Numbered from the stretch's first letter, positions 8,092-16,162 are shown. The stretch: DNA of 64,000 nucleotides from an uncultured Anaerosolibacter sp. (GCA_937948705.1 CALECF010000032.1:7511-71510), one strand, 5' to 3'. The notes: generated from the letters alone by a model not told the origin. Numbers and translations are program-made.

Positions 8092-8202
8092 ATGACAGTA
8101 TTGTATATAAGAAAGAAACCAATCTACATGCTTCTAGGTTTGAGCATTTCGCTGGCTATGACCCCGTTATTGATACGGAGAATGAATGAACATAAAAAGT
8201 AA
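8092..8202 (+). CDS. Possible 36-residue single-pass membrane peptide
   Basis: ATG 8092 to TAA 8200 encodes a short basic N-terminus (TVLYIRKKP), a hydrophobic core (IYMLLGLSISLAMTPLLI) and a basic tail (RRMNEHKK). This is the layout of small membrane peptides. No Shine-Dalgarno sequence precedes the ATG, and no homology is recognised, so the call rests on composition alone. Confidence 0.25.
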   Translation: MTVLYIRKKPIYMLLGLSISLAMTPLLIRRMNEHKK

Positions 8203-8230
8203 AATCTTTCCTCATGGAATTTTTTCGACA

Positions 8231-8268
8231 AAAAAATAAGCTATCTCTCTATAATGAAAGATAGTTTT
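8231..8268 (-). terminator. Terminator for the Spo0E-family gene
   Basis: On the minus strand AAACTATCT pairs with AGATAGCTT (one G-T pair) over a 12-base loop, followed by ATTTTTTTG. Confidence 0.7.
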
Positions 8269-8271
8269 TAT

Positions 8272-8451
8272 TTATATAAGAATAGACCGCGTTTTCTTTG
8301 AATGATATTCATTCAGCAATTGATCCAACTGTTGGCTTATGTTTACTACTTCAGCCAAGATCAAGCTATGATTTTGTTCGATCATGCCGTACATTTGTTT
8401 TCTAAGTTTTTCAATTTGATGTTCCAGTTCTTTCAATCTTAATATTGCCAC
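8272..8451 (-). CDS. Spo0E-family aspartyl-phosphate phosphatase (59 aa)
   Basis: The reverse strand encodes a GTG-initiated 59-residue protein. It contains LKELEHQIEKLRKQMYGMIE followed, after a short linker, by ISQQLDQLLNEYH. The SQxLDxL-x-x-Y signature in a two-helix hairpin is the hallmark of Spo0E-like phosphatases, which dephosphorylate Spo0A~P and restrain sporulation. The length is typical of clostridial and bacillar members (50-90 residues). AAGGAAG lies about 9 bases upstream of the GTG. A terminator follows directly. TGNCGAA-type Spo0A-box sequences occur at 8224-8230 and 8604-8610 (both on the minus strand). Confidence 0.8.
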   Translation of the reverse strand: MAILRLKELEHQIEKLRKQMYGMIEQNHSLILAEVVNISQQLDQLLNEYHSKKTRSILI

Positions 8452-8739
8452 TTTTTCAATCTTCCTTTCGACCTTTGTTATAATCGTGCCTTTAAAAAAT
8501 TATCGATATTTAGCAACATAAATAATAATACCATGTTGTTTTTAAAATATTTGTCAAAACTACGGGAAAAAAACGTGTTTATTTATGAATTCTACATAAA
8601 TATTTCGTCAAAAATAGACAAATTTCTAATGTATGTGATCTATGAAAAGACTTTTATTCTGATATTGCGTCTAAACTACTCTTATAACATACTATCTTAG
8701 AAATAGCATACTATAAGAAGGGATCGGTATTTTACGATG
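8452..8739. other. AT-rich intergenic region upstream of the Spo0E-like and clp genes
   Basis: No ORF is supported here. The stretch separates divergent genes and should hold both promoters. Notable items are a TTGACA on the minus strand at about 8552, a TGACGAA heptamer (minus strand, 8604-8610) and an inverted pair, TAGCATACT near 8704 versus AGTATGCTA at 8751-8759. Confidence 0.5.
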
Positions 8740-8763
8740 AAAAGGGTATAAGTATGCTATAAT
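8740..8763 (+). promoter_or_regulatory. Promoter of the clp ATPase gene with an element shared with msrA
   Basis: TGC followed by TATAAT (8755-8763) is a consensus extended -10. The preceding AAAAGGGTATAAG is the element also found before msrA. The transcript leader would be about 95 bases. No CtsR-type GGTCAAA direct repeat is seen. Confidence 0.6.
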
Positions 8764-8866
8764 AATATACAATCCCATAGGATAATTTCGGCCAATGAAG
8801 AATGTATGAATGATATAATCATATAGAGTAGGATGTAATTATACTAGAAATATGGAGTGGATAAAT

Positions 8867-11146
8867 GTGAAAAAATGCTCAATGTGTAATAAAAATATAT
8901 CCATCGTTTTTGCCACGAAGATTGAACATGGAAAAACAGAAATGAAGGGTTTATGTATAGAATGTGCGAAAAAACTGGGAATTCCCGTGATTGATCAGTT
9001 GATGGAGCAAACGGGGATGTCGAGGGAAGAAATTGAAAATCTTACAGATCAAATGATAGATTCCACGGACGGCGGAGATATGGGGGACTTTGATGAAAAT
9101 GCTGCTTTAATGGATCTTTTTAATGGATCCCTTTCCCAGGATGAAGGAATAAATAACAAACCCCAGGAGTTGGAGAACGAAGATGTTGATCATGAAGCTG
9201 CGGGAAAGACGGTGAGTAAGGGAAAGACAAAGAAGTCTAAGGGAAAAAAGAAATATTTAGATACCTATGGGACCAACTTGACGGACAAAGCTAGAAACCA
9301 TGAAGTAGATAAGATTATCGGAAGAAATAGAGAAATTGACCGAGTGGTACAAATCCTCAATAGAAGAACCAAGAATAACCCTATTTTAATTGGAGAACCT
9401 GGGGTAGGAAAGACAGCGATTGCAGAGGGTCTAGCCGTACGTATTGCTGAACGACAAGTTCCGGCTAAGCTTTTCGATGCAGAGGTATATCTCCTGGATT
9501 TAACAGCCATTGTGGCAGGTACTCAATTTCGAGGACAGTTTGAAGGGCGTATGAAGGCCATCATCACAGAAGCCCAAGAGTGTGGAAACATTATTTTGGT
9601 GATTGATGAAGTCCACAACATCATGGGAGCAGGGGAAGTCCATGGCGGGGTGATGAATGCTGCAAATATCTTAAAGCCTGCTCTGGCAAAGGGAGAAATT
9701 CAGGTAATCGGCGCCACTACCCTGGAAGAATATAGAAAGCATATTGAAAAGGATTCTGCCCTAGAGCGAAGATTTCAACCCGTGTTGGTAGACGAACCTA
9801 CGGTGGAGGAAACCATTGAGATTTTAAAGGGCATCAAGGGATACTATGAAGATTATCATAAGGTAAAAATCTCTGATGAGGTTTTGGAGATGGCGGCAAA
9901 GTTGTCAGAGCGATATATTACAGATCGATATTTGCCAGACAAAGCCATTGATGTGATCGATGAAGCAGGGTCCAAGGCGAATCTAAAAAATCAAGGCTTG
10001 GTGGAACTTGAGGATTTAAAAGAGGAATTGGTACTCCTCCAAGAAAAGATAGAGGCAGCAGCCCGGGTAAATGACTATGAAAAGGCTGCCCAGTATAAAG
10101 TACAAGAATGTACACTAGAGGAGAAGATTAAGAAGATCGAAGAGTATTCCAGTGAAGTAGAGATTACAGTGGAAGATGTGGCTGCTGTGATTGAAGCGTG
10201 GACCAAAATACCAGTTCAGCGAATTACTGAGAAGGAAGCTCAAAAACTTCTAGTCCTTGAAGATAAGCTTCATGACCGGGTTATCGGACAACACCAAGCT
10301 ATTGAAAGTCTTGCTAGGGCCATTCGTAGAAATCGTTCGGGCTTTAGAAAAAAAAGAAAGCCATCCTCTTTTATCTTCGTTGGACCTACAGGGGTAGGAA
10401 AAACAGAATTGGTTCGAGCCCTGGCCACAGAGCTTTTTGGCAGTGAAGAGGCCATGATTCGAGTGGATATGTCAGAGTATATGGAGAAACACACGGTTTC
10501 AAAGCTGATCGGGGCCCCTCCAGGATATATTGGATATGATCAAGGGGGGCAACTGACAGAAAAGGTAAGAAGGAAACCCTATTCTGTGATATTGATGGAT
10601 GAGATCGAAAAAGCCCATCCCGATGTGTTTAACATTCTGCTGCAAGTATTGGAGGATGGAAGGCTGACTGATAGCCAAGGCAGGACAGTATATTTTGATA
10701 ACACGGTTATTATAATGACCTCAAATGCAGGAACTCAATTTAAATCCCATGGCATAGGTTTTAATAAGGATGGTTATGAAGCCCTAGAGAGCCGGGTAAA
10801 GGATGCTATCAAAGAAACCTTCAGGCCAGAGTTTTTAAATCGAATTGACGATGTTATCGTATTTACGCAATTGTCAAAGGTGGAGCTTCGACAGATTGTA
10901 GACCTTATGATAAAAGAGGTCATGGAAGAGGTCCGGGAAAAGGAAATGACCCTGGAGGTTTCCGATGCCGTGAGGGAGTTTATTTTGGAAAAGGGTTATG
11001 ATGAAAAGTATGGTGCCAGACCTTTGAGGAAGACTATCCAGCGCTATATTGAAGATGAGATCGCCGAAGAGTATTTGAGAAATCGATTCAAAGAAGGGGA
11101 TCATGTGAAGGTAGACCTCAAGGATGAAAAGATAGTTTTAGAATAG
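8867..11146 (+). CDS. Clp protease ATP-binding subunit with an N-terminal McsA-like zinc finger
   Basis: The protein is a two-AAA+ ClpC/ClpA-type unfoldase. It has Walker A sites GEPGVGKT (about residue 176) and GPTGVGKT (about 506), an intervening coiled segment containing a UVR-like motif (AARVNDYEKAAQYK), and a GIGF loop (about 630) of the type that docks ClpP. The usual Clp N-terminal repeat is absent. Instead the first about 40 residues carry CSMC and CIEC zinc-finger pairs like McsA, followed by a Lys-rich linker. Such ATPases deliver damaged or regulatory proteins to ClpP. An ATG at 8852 has no ribosome site; GGAGTGG at 8854-8860 points to the GTG at 8867. No ctsR, mcsB or clpP is adjacent. 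Confidence 0.9.
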   Translation: MKKCSMCNKNISIVFATKIEHGKTEMKGLCIECAKKLGIPVIDQLMEQTGMSREEIENLTDQMIDSTDGGDMGDFDENAALMDLFNGSLSQDEGINNKPQELENEDVDHEAAGKTVSKGKTKKSKGKKKYLDTYGTNLTDKARNHEVDKIIGRNREIDRVVQILNRRTKNNPILIGEPGVGKTAIAEGLAVRIAERQVPAKLFDAEVYLLDLTAIVAGTQFRGQFEGRMKAIITEAQECGNIILVIDEVHNIMGAGEVHGGVMNAANILKPALAKGEIQVIGATTLEEYRKHIEKDSALERRFQPVLVDEPTVEETIEILKGIKGYYEDYHKVKISDEVLEMAAKLSERYITDRYLPDKAIDVIDEAGSKANLKNQGLVELEDLKEELVLLQEKIEAAARVNDYEKAAQYKVQECTLEEKIKKIEEYSSEVEITVEDVAAVIEAWTKIPVQRITEKEAQKLLVLEDKLHDRVIGQHQAIESLARAIRRNRSGFRKKRKPSSFIFVGPTGVGKTELVRALATELFGSEEAMIRVDMSEYMEKHTVSKLIGAPPGYIGYDQGGQLTEKVRRKPYSVILMDEIEKAHPDVFNILLQVLEDGRLTDSQGRTVYFDNTVIIMTSNAGTQFKSHGIGFNKDGYEALESRVKDAIKETFRPEFLNRIDDVIVFTQLSKVELRQIVDLMIKEVMEEVREKEMTLEVSDAVREFILEKGYDEKYGARPLRKTIQRYIEDEIAEEYLRNRFKEGDHVKVDLKDEKIVLE

Positions 11147-11187
11147 GTCATACACCGAGCGAAGGTTTTAAAATGAGTGTAGATACG

Positions 11188-11240
11188 AAAAATGTCCTCC
11201 GTGGTTTGCTTTATACGGCATACCTTGGGGGATTTTATTT
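11188..11240 (+). terminator. Probable terminator after the clp gene
   Basis: AAAAT, a two-base bulge and CCTCC pair with GGGGG-ATTTT across a long loop, with TTTTG following. It is a plausible but imperfect terminator. Confidence 0.5.
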
Positions 11241-11503
11241 TGTATACAGGGAGTAAAAATCTATTTTTTAGTTCATTCTTGAACGGGATATAAAGAAGTA
11301 AAAACGACCCACTACTATTAAAAATAATTATGGAAGTATTTTACATTAAGAGGTTAGCGTTGAAAGGTGATTACCAGATTATTAAATGGGAAGGTATACT
11401 ATTTTACAAAGGATAAATATGATAAGATATACAAAGTATAGGTATAAGCGTAGATTTTATGTTTATATCAATCCATGAGATGATTGATGAAAGGGTGAGT
11501 TTT
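11241..11503 (+). other. Intergenic region before the DUF951 gene
   Basis: AT-rich DNA with no supported ORF or recognisable RNA. It should contain the DUF951 promoter, but no clear -35/-10 pair stands out. Confidence 0.4.
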
Positions 11504-11698
11504 ATGCCAATGGATTTGAGATTGGGCGATGTGGTGGAAGTTAAGAAAAATCATCCCTGTGGAAACAATAAGTTTGAAATCTTGCGAACGGGAATGGACT
11601 TTCGTATCCGCTGTTTGGGTTGCGATCGACAGGTATGGATTCCTAGAGTAGACTTCGAAAAAAGGATTAAAAAGATCATAGAAAGAAAAGAAGAGTAA
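11504..11698 (+). CDS. DUF951 domain-containing protein
   Basis: The 64-residue product MPMDLRLGDVVEVKKNHPCG, with CLGCDRQVWIPR downstream, matches the small DUF951 family found beside ssb/ribosomal genes near the origin of many Firmicutes. The Cys-Gly and CxxC residues suggest metal binding, and the fold is SH3-like. The function is unknown; a nucleic-acid role has been suggested from its fold only. A longer frame begins at 11459, but AAAGGGTGAG at about 11490 and the family length support ATG 11504. Confidence 0.85.
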   Translation: MPMDLRLGDVVEVKKNHPCGNNKFEILRTGMDFRIRCLGCDRQVWIPRVDFEKRIKKIIERKEE

Positions 11699-11923
11699 TT
11701 CCACATATTACCATGTTAGAGTATAGAAATAGATGTTTTGTTCTATAGAGATAATGCAAAGACTCCGAAAAAAAGCAGAATTTTCTTACAAAATTTGTGG
11801 CATGTATACAAAAAAATTTTAAAAACCCTCTAGAAAAATAGGGAATTAATGATATAATAAAATTGGATAATTGGTCGGGCAAACCTTTTCCTAAAGAAAT
11901 ATTATGATGGAGGTGCTTTTAAA

Positions 11924-13111
11924 ATGGCAATTCGATTTGCTAAGCGTATGGAAGGAATGAAAGCTTCCGAAATACGTGAGTTATTAAAGCTAACAACAAG
12001 ACCAGAAATCATTTCCTTTGCAGGGGGCTTACCAGCGCCAGAATTATTCCCTATTGAAGAAATGAAAAAAGTGACATTGACGGTTTTAGAGAGAGACGGT
12101 AAGCAGGCACTTCAATATAGTACCACAGAGGGACATCAACCCCTAAGAGAAAAAGTTGCGAAGAGTATGGCTAAGTTTGGGATCCAAGCAGAAGCAGATG
12201 ATATCCTTATTACAAGTGGTTCTCAGCAAGGCTTAGATTTTAGTGGAAAGATATTTTTAAATCCTGGAGATGTTGTTGTTTGTGAGAGCCCAAGTTACTT
12301 GGGAGCACTTAATGCATTTAAGGCGTATGAATGTGAGTTTGTAGAGGTGCCAACAGATGATCATGGTATGATCATGGATGAACTTGAAAAGGTACTTGCA
12401 AATACACCTCAGGCTAGAATGATTTATGTAATTCCTGATTTTCAAAATCCGACAGGCAGAACTTGGCCATTAGATAGACGTAAGCGATTGGTTGAACTTG
12501 CAAACCAATACGATCTTCCTATTGTGGAAGATAATCCTTATGGAGAGTTAAGATTTGAAGGAGAAATGCTTCCATCTATTAAGTCCTTTGATACAGAGGG
12601 AAGAGTGATTTACTTGGGAACTTTTTCCAAGACCTTCTGTCCAGGCTTGAGAATTGGTTGGGTATCCGCTTCCCCAGAAATACTAAATAAATATATCATG
12701 ATAAAGCAGGGCGCAGACTTACAGGCAAGTTCTATCTCTCAAAGAGAATTAGACGAATTTTTAAGCACCTATGATCTCGATAAGCATGTGGAGAAGATCA
12801 AGAATATCTATAGAAAACGTCGTGATCTGATGATCAATACCATGAAGGAAACATTCCCAGCGGAAGTAAAGTTTACTTATCCTGAGGGTGGTTTGTTTAC
12901 ATGGGTTGAACTGCCAAAGCATGTGAATGCCCGAGACCTTATGGTAAAGGCATTAGAAAAGAACGTGGCCTTCGTACCAGGGGGTTCATTCTTCCCGAAT
13001 GGAGGACACGAGAATACTTTCCGTATGAACTATTCCAATATGCCTGAAGATAAGATTGTAGAAGGTGTAAGAAAGCTAGGAGAAGTATTAAGGGAAGAAT
13101 TAAATAAATAA
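11924..13111 (+). CDS. PLP-dependent class I aminotransferase (MocR/LysN-like fold)
   Basis: The 395-residue protein has the fold-type I signatures ISFAGGLPAPELFP, SGSQQGLDF, PDFQNPTGRTW and the PLP lysine in GTFSKTFCPGLRIGW. It resembles 2-aminoadipate/aromatic aminotransferases with broad substrate range that pass amino groups to 2-oxoacids. No GntR-type DNA-binding domain is fused, so it is an enzyme rather than a MocR regulator. GGAGGTG precedes the ATG, and a strong terminator follows. Its substrate cannot be told from sequence alone. Confidence 0.88.
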   Translation: MAIRFAKRMEGMKASEIRELLKLTTRPEIISFAGGLPAPELFPIEEMKKVTLTVLERDGKQALQYSTTEGHQPLREKVAKSMAKFGIQAEADDILITSGSQQGLDFSGKIFLNPGDVVVCESPSYLGALNAFKAYECEFVEVPTDDHGMIMDELEKVLANTPQARMIYVIPDFQNPTGRTWPLDRRKRLVELANQYDLPIVEDNPYGELRFEGEMLPSIKSFDTEGRVIYLGTFSKTFCPGLRIGWVSASPEILNKYIMIKQGADLQASSISQRELDEFLSTYDLDKHVEKIKNIYRKRRDLMINTMKETFPAEVKFTYPEGGLFTWVELPKHVNARDLMVKALEKNVAFVPGGSFFPNGGHENTFRMNYSNMPEDKIVEGVRKLGEVLREELNK

Positions 13112-13119
13112 GACTTCAC

Positions 13120-13153
13120 GGCCGCATTTAAAAAATGCGGCCTTAAATTTTTC
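13120..13153 (+). terminator. Rho-independent terminator
   Basis: GGCCGCATTT and AAATGCGGCC form a perfect stem, followed by TTAAATTTTT. Confidence 0.9.
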
Positions 13154-13179
13154 AAGGATAAGACTTATTAAATAAATCC

Positions 13180-13208
13180 TTGCATATTGTTTTTACTGAT
13201 GATATAAT
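13180..13208 (+). promoter_or_regulatory. SigA-type promoter of rpsF-ssb-rpsR
   Basis: TTGCAT (13180-13185), a 17-base spacer and TATAAT (13203-13208) form a near-consensus vegetative promoter about 70 bases before rpsF. Confidence 0.85.
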
Positions 13209-13227
13209 ACTAAGACGTGAGTATATA

Positions 13228-13271
13228 CTCTCTGTCCTACGTGAAGTAGGACCGAATCAGTCCATAGGGAG
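13228..13271 (+). promoter_or_regulatory. Probable S6:S18 autoregulatory leader of rpsF
   Basis: GTCCTAC (13234-13240) and GTAGGAC (13246-13252) form a perfect 7-bp hairpin immediately followed by CCG (13252-13254). Outer CTCTCT (13228-13233) can pair with AGGGAG (13266-13271), which is the rpsF ribosome site. Known rpsF leaders bind the S6:S18 complex through a CCG-containing bulge, so repression by occlusion is the likely mechanism. The exact fold needs covariance support. Confidence 0.6.
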
Positions 13272-13282
13272 GTGGAAAATAC

Positions 13283-13570
13283 ATGAGAAAATATGAAACA
13301 ATGTTCATATTAAAGTCAAACCTTGAAGAAGAGAAAAGAAACGAACTAATCAACAAGTTCAAGTCTATCATCGAAACAGATGGTCAGATCACAAGCGTTG
13401 ACGAGTGGGGTAACAGAAAGTTAGCTTACGAAATCGACAAATTGAACGATGGTTACTACGTGCTGATCAACTTCATGGCAGGTACTGATTTACCAAAAGA
13501 GTTAGACAGAAACTTTAAAATTTCTGACGACGTAATCAGACACTTAATCGTAAATCTTGAAGCAAAGTAA
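13283..13570 (+). CDS. rpsF: 30S ribosomal protein S6
   Basis: The 95-residue protein starts MRKYETMFILKSNLEEEKRN and carries the S6 pattern VDEWGNRKLAYEIDKLNDGYY. S6 binds 16S rRNA together with S18 in the platform of the small subunit. It heads the operon with ssb and rpsR, the standard Firmicute order. GGGAGGTGG precedes the ATG; the upstream leader suggests feedback by S6:S18. Confidence 0.98.
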   Translation: MRKYETMFILKSNLEEEKRNELINKFKSIIETDGQITSVDEWGNRKLAYEIDKLNDGYYVLINFMAGTDLPKELDRNFKISDDVIRHLIVNLEAK

Positions 13571-13590
13571 GAAAATAAGGTGGTGTAATC

Positions 13591-13998
13591 ATGAATCAGG
13601 TAATCCTTATTGGTAGATTAGCAAGGGACCCAGAGCTTCGCTTTACTGCAGGTAGCGGGAAAGCAGTAGCCACCTTTTCAATAGCTGTAAATAGGCCATT
13701 TTCTAAGGAAAAAGAAGCGGATTTTTTCCGAGTAGTTGTTTTCGGTAAAACAGGTGAAAACTGTGCGAACTACCTTGCCAAAGGAAGACTAGTGGCAATT
13801 CAAGGAAGAATACAGAACAATAACTATGAAACACAAAGTGGTGAGAAGCGATATACCACGGAAGTTATTGCAGATCAAGTGGAATTCCTTGAGTGGGGAA
13901 ATAAGGGAAGCACAGGCGGCGGTTCCGAGGGTTCATCCTTCATGGATACCAACGGATTCCAAGCCATCGACGAAGATGACGATGATATTCCGTTCTAA
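13591..13998 (+). CDS. ssb: Single-stranded DNA-binding protein
   Basis: The N-terminal OB fold begins [19 protein letters not shown] and includes [22 protein letters not shown] Gly/Ser-rich linker leads to the acidic C-terminal tip DEDDDDIPF, which recruits replication and repair partners. The protein coats single-stranded DNA during replication. The 135-residue length and position between rpsF and rpsR are typical. Confidence 0.98.
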   Translation: MNQVILIGRLARDPELRFTAGSGKAVATFSIAVNRPFSKEKEADFFRVVVFGKTGENCANYLAKGRLVAIQGRIQNNNYETQSGEKRYTTEVIADQVEFLEWGNKGSTGGGSEGSSFMDTNGFQAIDEDDDDIPF

Positions 13999-14015
13999 AA
14001 AGGAGGGAAAATAAG

Positions 14016-14246
14016 ATGATGATGAAAAAGAGACGTTCTCGTAAAAAGAGAGTATGTAACTTCTGTGCTGATAAAGCAAAGCATATAGATTATAAAGATA
14101 TCAGAAAGCTTGGTAAGTACGTTACAGAAAGAGGAAAGATTCTTCCAAGAAGAATTTCCGGCACTTGTGCGACACACCAAAGAGCTGTAACAATCGCGAT
14201 CAAGAGATCAAGAGTTATCGCTTTATTACCATACACACAAGACTAA
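14016..14246 (+). CDS. rpsR: 30S ribosomal protein S18
   Basis: The 76-residue basic protein contains [28 protein letters not shown] and [13 protein letters not shown], followed by [11 protein letters not shown], all S18 hallmarks. The CNFC pair and the CATH cysteine suggest the zinc-binding (C+) S18 type. It partners S6 on 16S rRNA. Three consecutive ATG codons occur; GGAGGG spacing favours the first at 14016. Confidence 0.97.
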   Translation: MMMKKRRSRKKRVCNFCADKAKHIDYKDIRKLGKYVTERGKILPRRISGTCATHQRAVTIAIKRSRVIALLPYTQD

Positions 14247-14253
14247 TCAGAAG

Positions 14254-14280
14254 AGAAGTGAGAAATCACTTCTTTTTTTT
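14254..14280 (+). terminator. Terminator of the rpsF-ssb-rpsR operon
   Basis: AGAAGTGA, a GAAA loop and TCACTTCT are followed by eight T residues. Confidence 0.93.
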
Positions 14281-14489
14281 ATTGCGACGATTGTAGTAGA
14301 TGAGGATGTAACTATATTGAATTTCATAAATATATCATACCATGTCAATAGAAAGCATAATAGTGCTGACGTTTAAATGAGGACTTGGATACTATACATA
14401 GCAAAGAAATAAAGAAGTTTACTTCCTGTGAAGGCATAGAAATGTTATGAAAGGAAAACCCTAAGGAAAAGACGAAGGGAGGAAGGTTT

Positions 14490-14783
14490 ATGTCTATAGA
14501 ATGCTATATTGGTGCTGACTACGGGGAGAACAACCCTATATCCTACAGCGGATTGGTTTTAGAAATGTATGAAGATGATCAGCCAGTTTGGCCAGTTTGG
14601 ATCAATACAGGACAAGGCTTTGAAAAGGATTTTGAAATGTTTCATGAATTGGTGGGGGAATGGCAGCAAAGGGGAGAGTCGGTAACGGTGCTGCACCAGC
14701 GTTCAATAGCAACCTATGAAGCTGAAACAGGGCTAAAGGGATATTATCAAAATTCTATTTGTAGTGGACCACAGTGTGAATAA
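14490..14783 (+). CDS. Hypothetical protein, 97 aa
   Basis: The product is acidic and soluble, beginning MSIECYIGADYGENNPISYS and ending in CSGPQCE. It has a WPVWINTGQGFEKDFEMF stretch that suggests a compact alpha/beta fold. No family is recognised. GGGAGGAAGG lies 8 bases before the ATG, which supports real translation. It stands alone between terminators. Confidence 0.65.
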   Translation: MSIECYIGADYGENNPISYSGLVLEMYEDDQPVWPVWINTGQGFEKDFEMFHELVGEWQQRGESVTVLHQRSIATYEAETGLKGYYQNSICSGPQCE

Positions 14784-14823
14784 AGTAAGGTGTTGTCAAA
14801 GTATCATGTAGAGTTTTCTAAAT

Positions 14824-14857
14824 AAAAGAGTCTGCATTGTTTTATGTAGACTCTTTA
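14824..14857. terminator. Hairpin terminator
   Basis: AAAGAGTCTGCAT pairs with ATGTAGACTCTTT (one G-T pair) over a 6-base loop. The T tract is better on the minus strand, but it can serve both sides. Confidence 0.65.
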
Positions 14858-14872
14858 TGCATCATATATAAA

Positions 14873-14967
14873 AGATGCGACGTAAACGGGCGGGGAAACC
14901 CGCGCCCCTACTGATATATCCAGTCCTCTGTAGGGGCAGGGTCCTCTTGCCCATCGGTCGCATTTTT
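14873..14967. repeat. Palindromic GC-rich repeat element (REP/MITE-like)
   Basis: Nested inverted repeats are GATGCGAC with GTCGCAT at the ends, GCGGG-GAAA-CCCGC, GCCCCTAC (14904-14911) with GTAGGGGC (14930-14937), and GGGCA with TGCCC. The GC content is far above the flanks. Such GTAGGGGC-type elements occur dispersed in many bacterial genomes; copy number here cannot be judged. Confidence 0.7.
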
Positions 14968-14996
14968 CTAAAAATGTTTGCGAAACTCCACACATA

Positions 14997-16007
14997 TTAG
15001 CCTATGCCAATGGTCTTCATCATAGCATAGAAGCTAGGTATAATACCTTCTGCAGCTTCGGCATTGGGAAGATGCATGGTAAAGCGAAATAGAGATCCAT
15101 CAATTTCTATCAAAATAATATTCTTGGAGATCGTGGTACTTGAGGCATGAAGAAAGAATCGAGCATTGCGGAAGAACGGATCGAGAATTTCTTCATCTCT
15201 CATTTCATGGGGTGTGCCAATAAGACGTAGCTCAGTTAATGAATTCTCTCGCAATTGGTCAATGTTTACGTTGCTAGGAAGACGCTCGATGCGTACAAAG
15301 AATCGATCGTCAAATCTAGAAAATAAGACATCTCTTCCGGGTTCTTCCCCTGTGAATTCAAAGCGATCTAGTACATAAATATAGTACCCTTGTTCACTGC
15401 GCTGTAACTTGGCTTGGCGGTATGCTGTTTCCCCTTCTACGGTTACAGGAATGTTTTTAGTTGTGGGTAAGGTTGGGGAAGACTTGGGGATACAGACAGT
15501 TTGACCGATGAGTAATGCCGTTGGATTAAGGGTTGGATTGGTCCGGACAATGGCAGATACAGTTGTGTTAAACCGTTGGGCCAGCTTCGTGAAAGTATCA
15601 CCTGATTGAATCACATAAGATGTTGTATCTGTAGGACAGGTTAATGGAGGGGTTGCTAAAGGAATACAAATGACCTGACCAACCATGAGCATGTAGGGAT
15701 TGATTCCTGGATTTCCTTTAACCAGGTCTGCCAATGAAACATGATAGGTTCTAGCGATACCATAGAGGGTATCTCCAGAGCGGATGGTATAATAGTTTCC
15801 TTCAGGGCAAGGGGGATAGATTGGTTGTCTGGGAATACATATAGACTGGCCTATCTGTAAGGTATTGGGATTTGCTAAAGGATTTGCTGAAATAAGGGCT
15901 GGCACAGTGGTTTTAAATCTTGATGCCAAACGATAAAAAGTATCCCCTGCATGGATGACATAGGCAAAGGTCCCTGGAGGACACTGTTGACGATAATAAG
16001 AATACAT
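14997..16007 (-). CDS. Protein with three LysM domains and an uncharacterised C-terminal domain
   Basis: Three LysM repeats at about residues 10-60, 70-115 and 125-170 share the pattern xxVIHAGDTFYRLASRF ... LQIGQSICIP. They bind peptidoglycan or related glycans. A C-terminal domain of about 140 residues (VTVEGETAYRQAKLQRSEQG onward) resembles PsbP/Mog1-like stress domains only loosely. No signal peptide is present, as in SafA-type spore proteins, so spore-coat location is possible but unproven. GAGGTGAAAATT before ATG 16007 makes this the start rather than the longer frame from 16049. Confidence 0.8.
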   Translation of the reverse strand: MYSYYRQQCPPGTFAYVIHAGDTFYRLASRFKTTVPALISANPLANPNTLQIGQSICIPRQPIYPPCPEGNYYTIRSGDTLYGIARTYHVSLADLVKGNPGINPYMLMVGQVICIPLATPPLTCPTDTTSYVIQSGDTFTKLAQRFNTTVSAIVRTNPTLNPTALLIGQTVCIPKSSPTLPTTKNIPVTVEGETAYRQAKLQRSEQGYYIYVLDRFEFTGEEPGRDVLFSRFDDRFFVRIERLPSNVNIDQLRENSLTELRLIGTPHEMRDEEILDPFFRNARFFLHASSTTISKNIILIEIDGSLFRFTMHLPNAEAAEGIIPSFYAMMKTIGIG

Positions 16008-16127
16008 AATTTTCACCTCTTTATAAAATATGATTCGTAGCTGCATCATACATTATATGGGAGAAGTGAAATTCTGGTTACCTTGATGCTAGGAGGGGCT
16101 AAGCTGAGGAGACAGACTATTCCATAG

Positions 16128-16161
16128 AAAAAGGGCTATTTCCATAAGGAGAGGGCCCTTT
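16128..16161 (-). terminator. Terminator after the REC-GGDEF gene
   Basis: On the minus strand AAAGGGC and GCCCTTT form a stem with the downstream sequence TTTCTATGG. It lies directly after the stop codon at 16163. Confidence 0.7.
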
Positions 16162-16162
16162 A

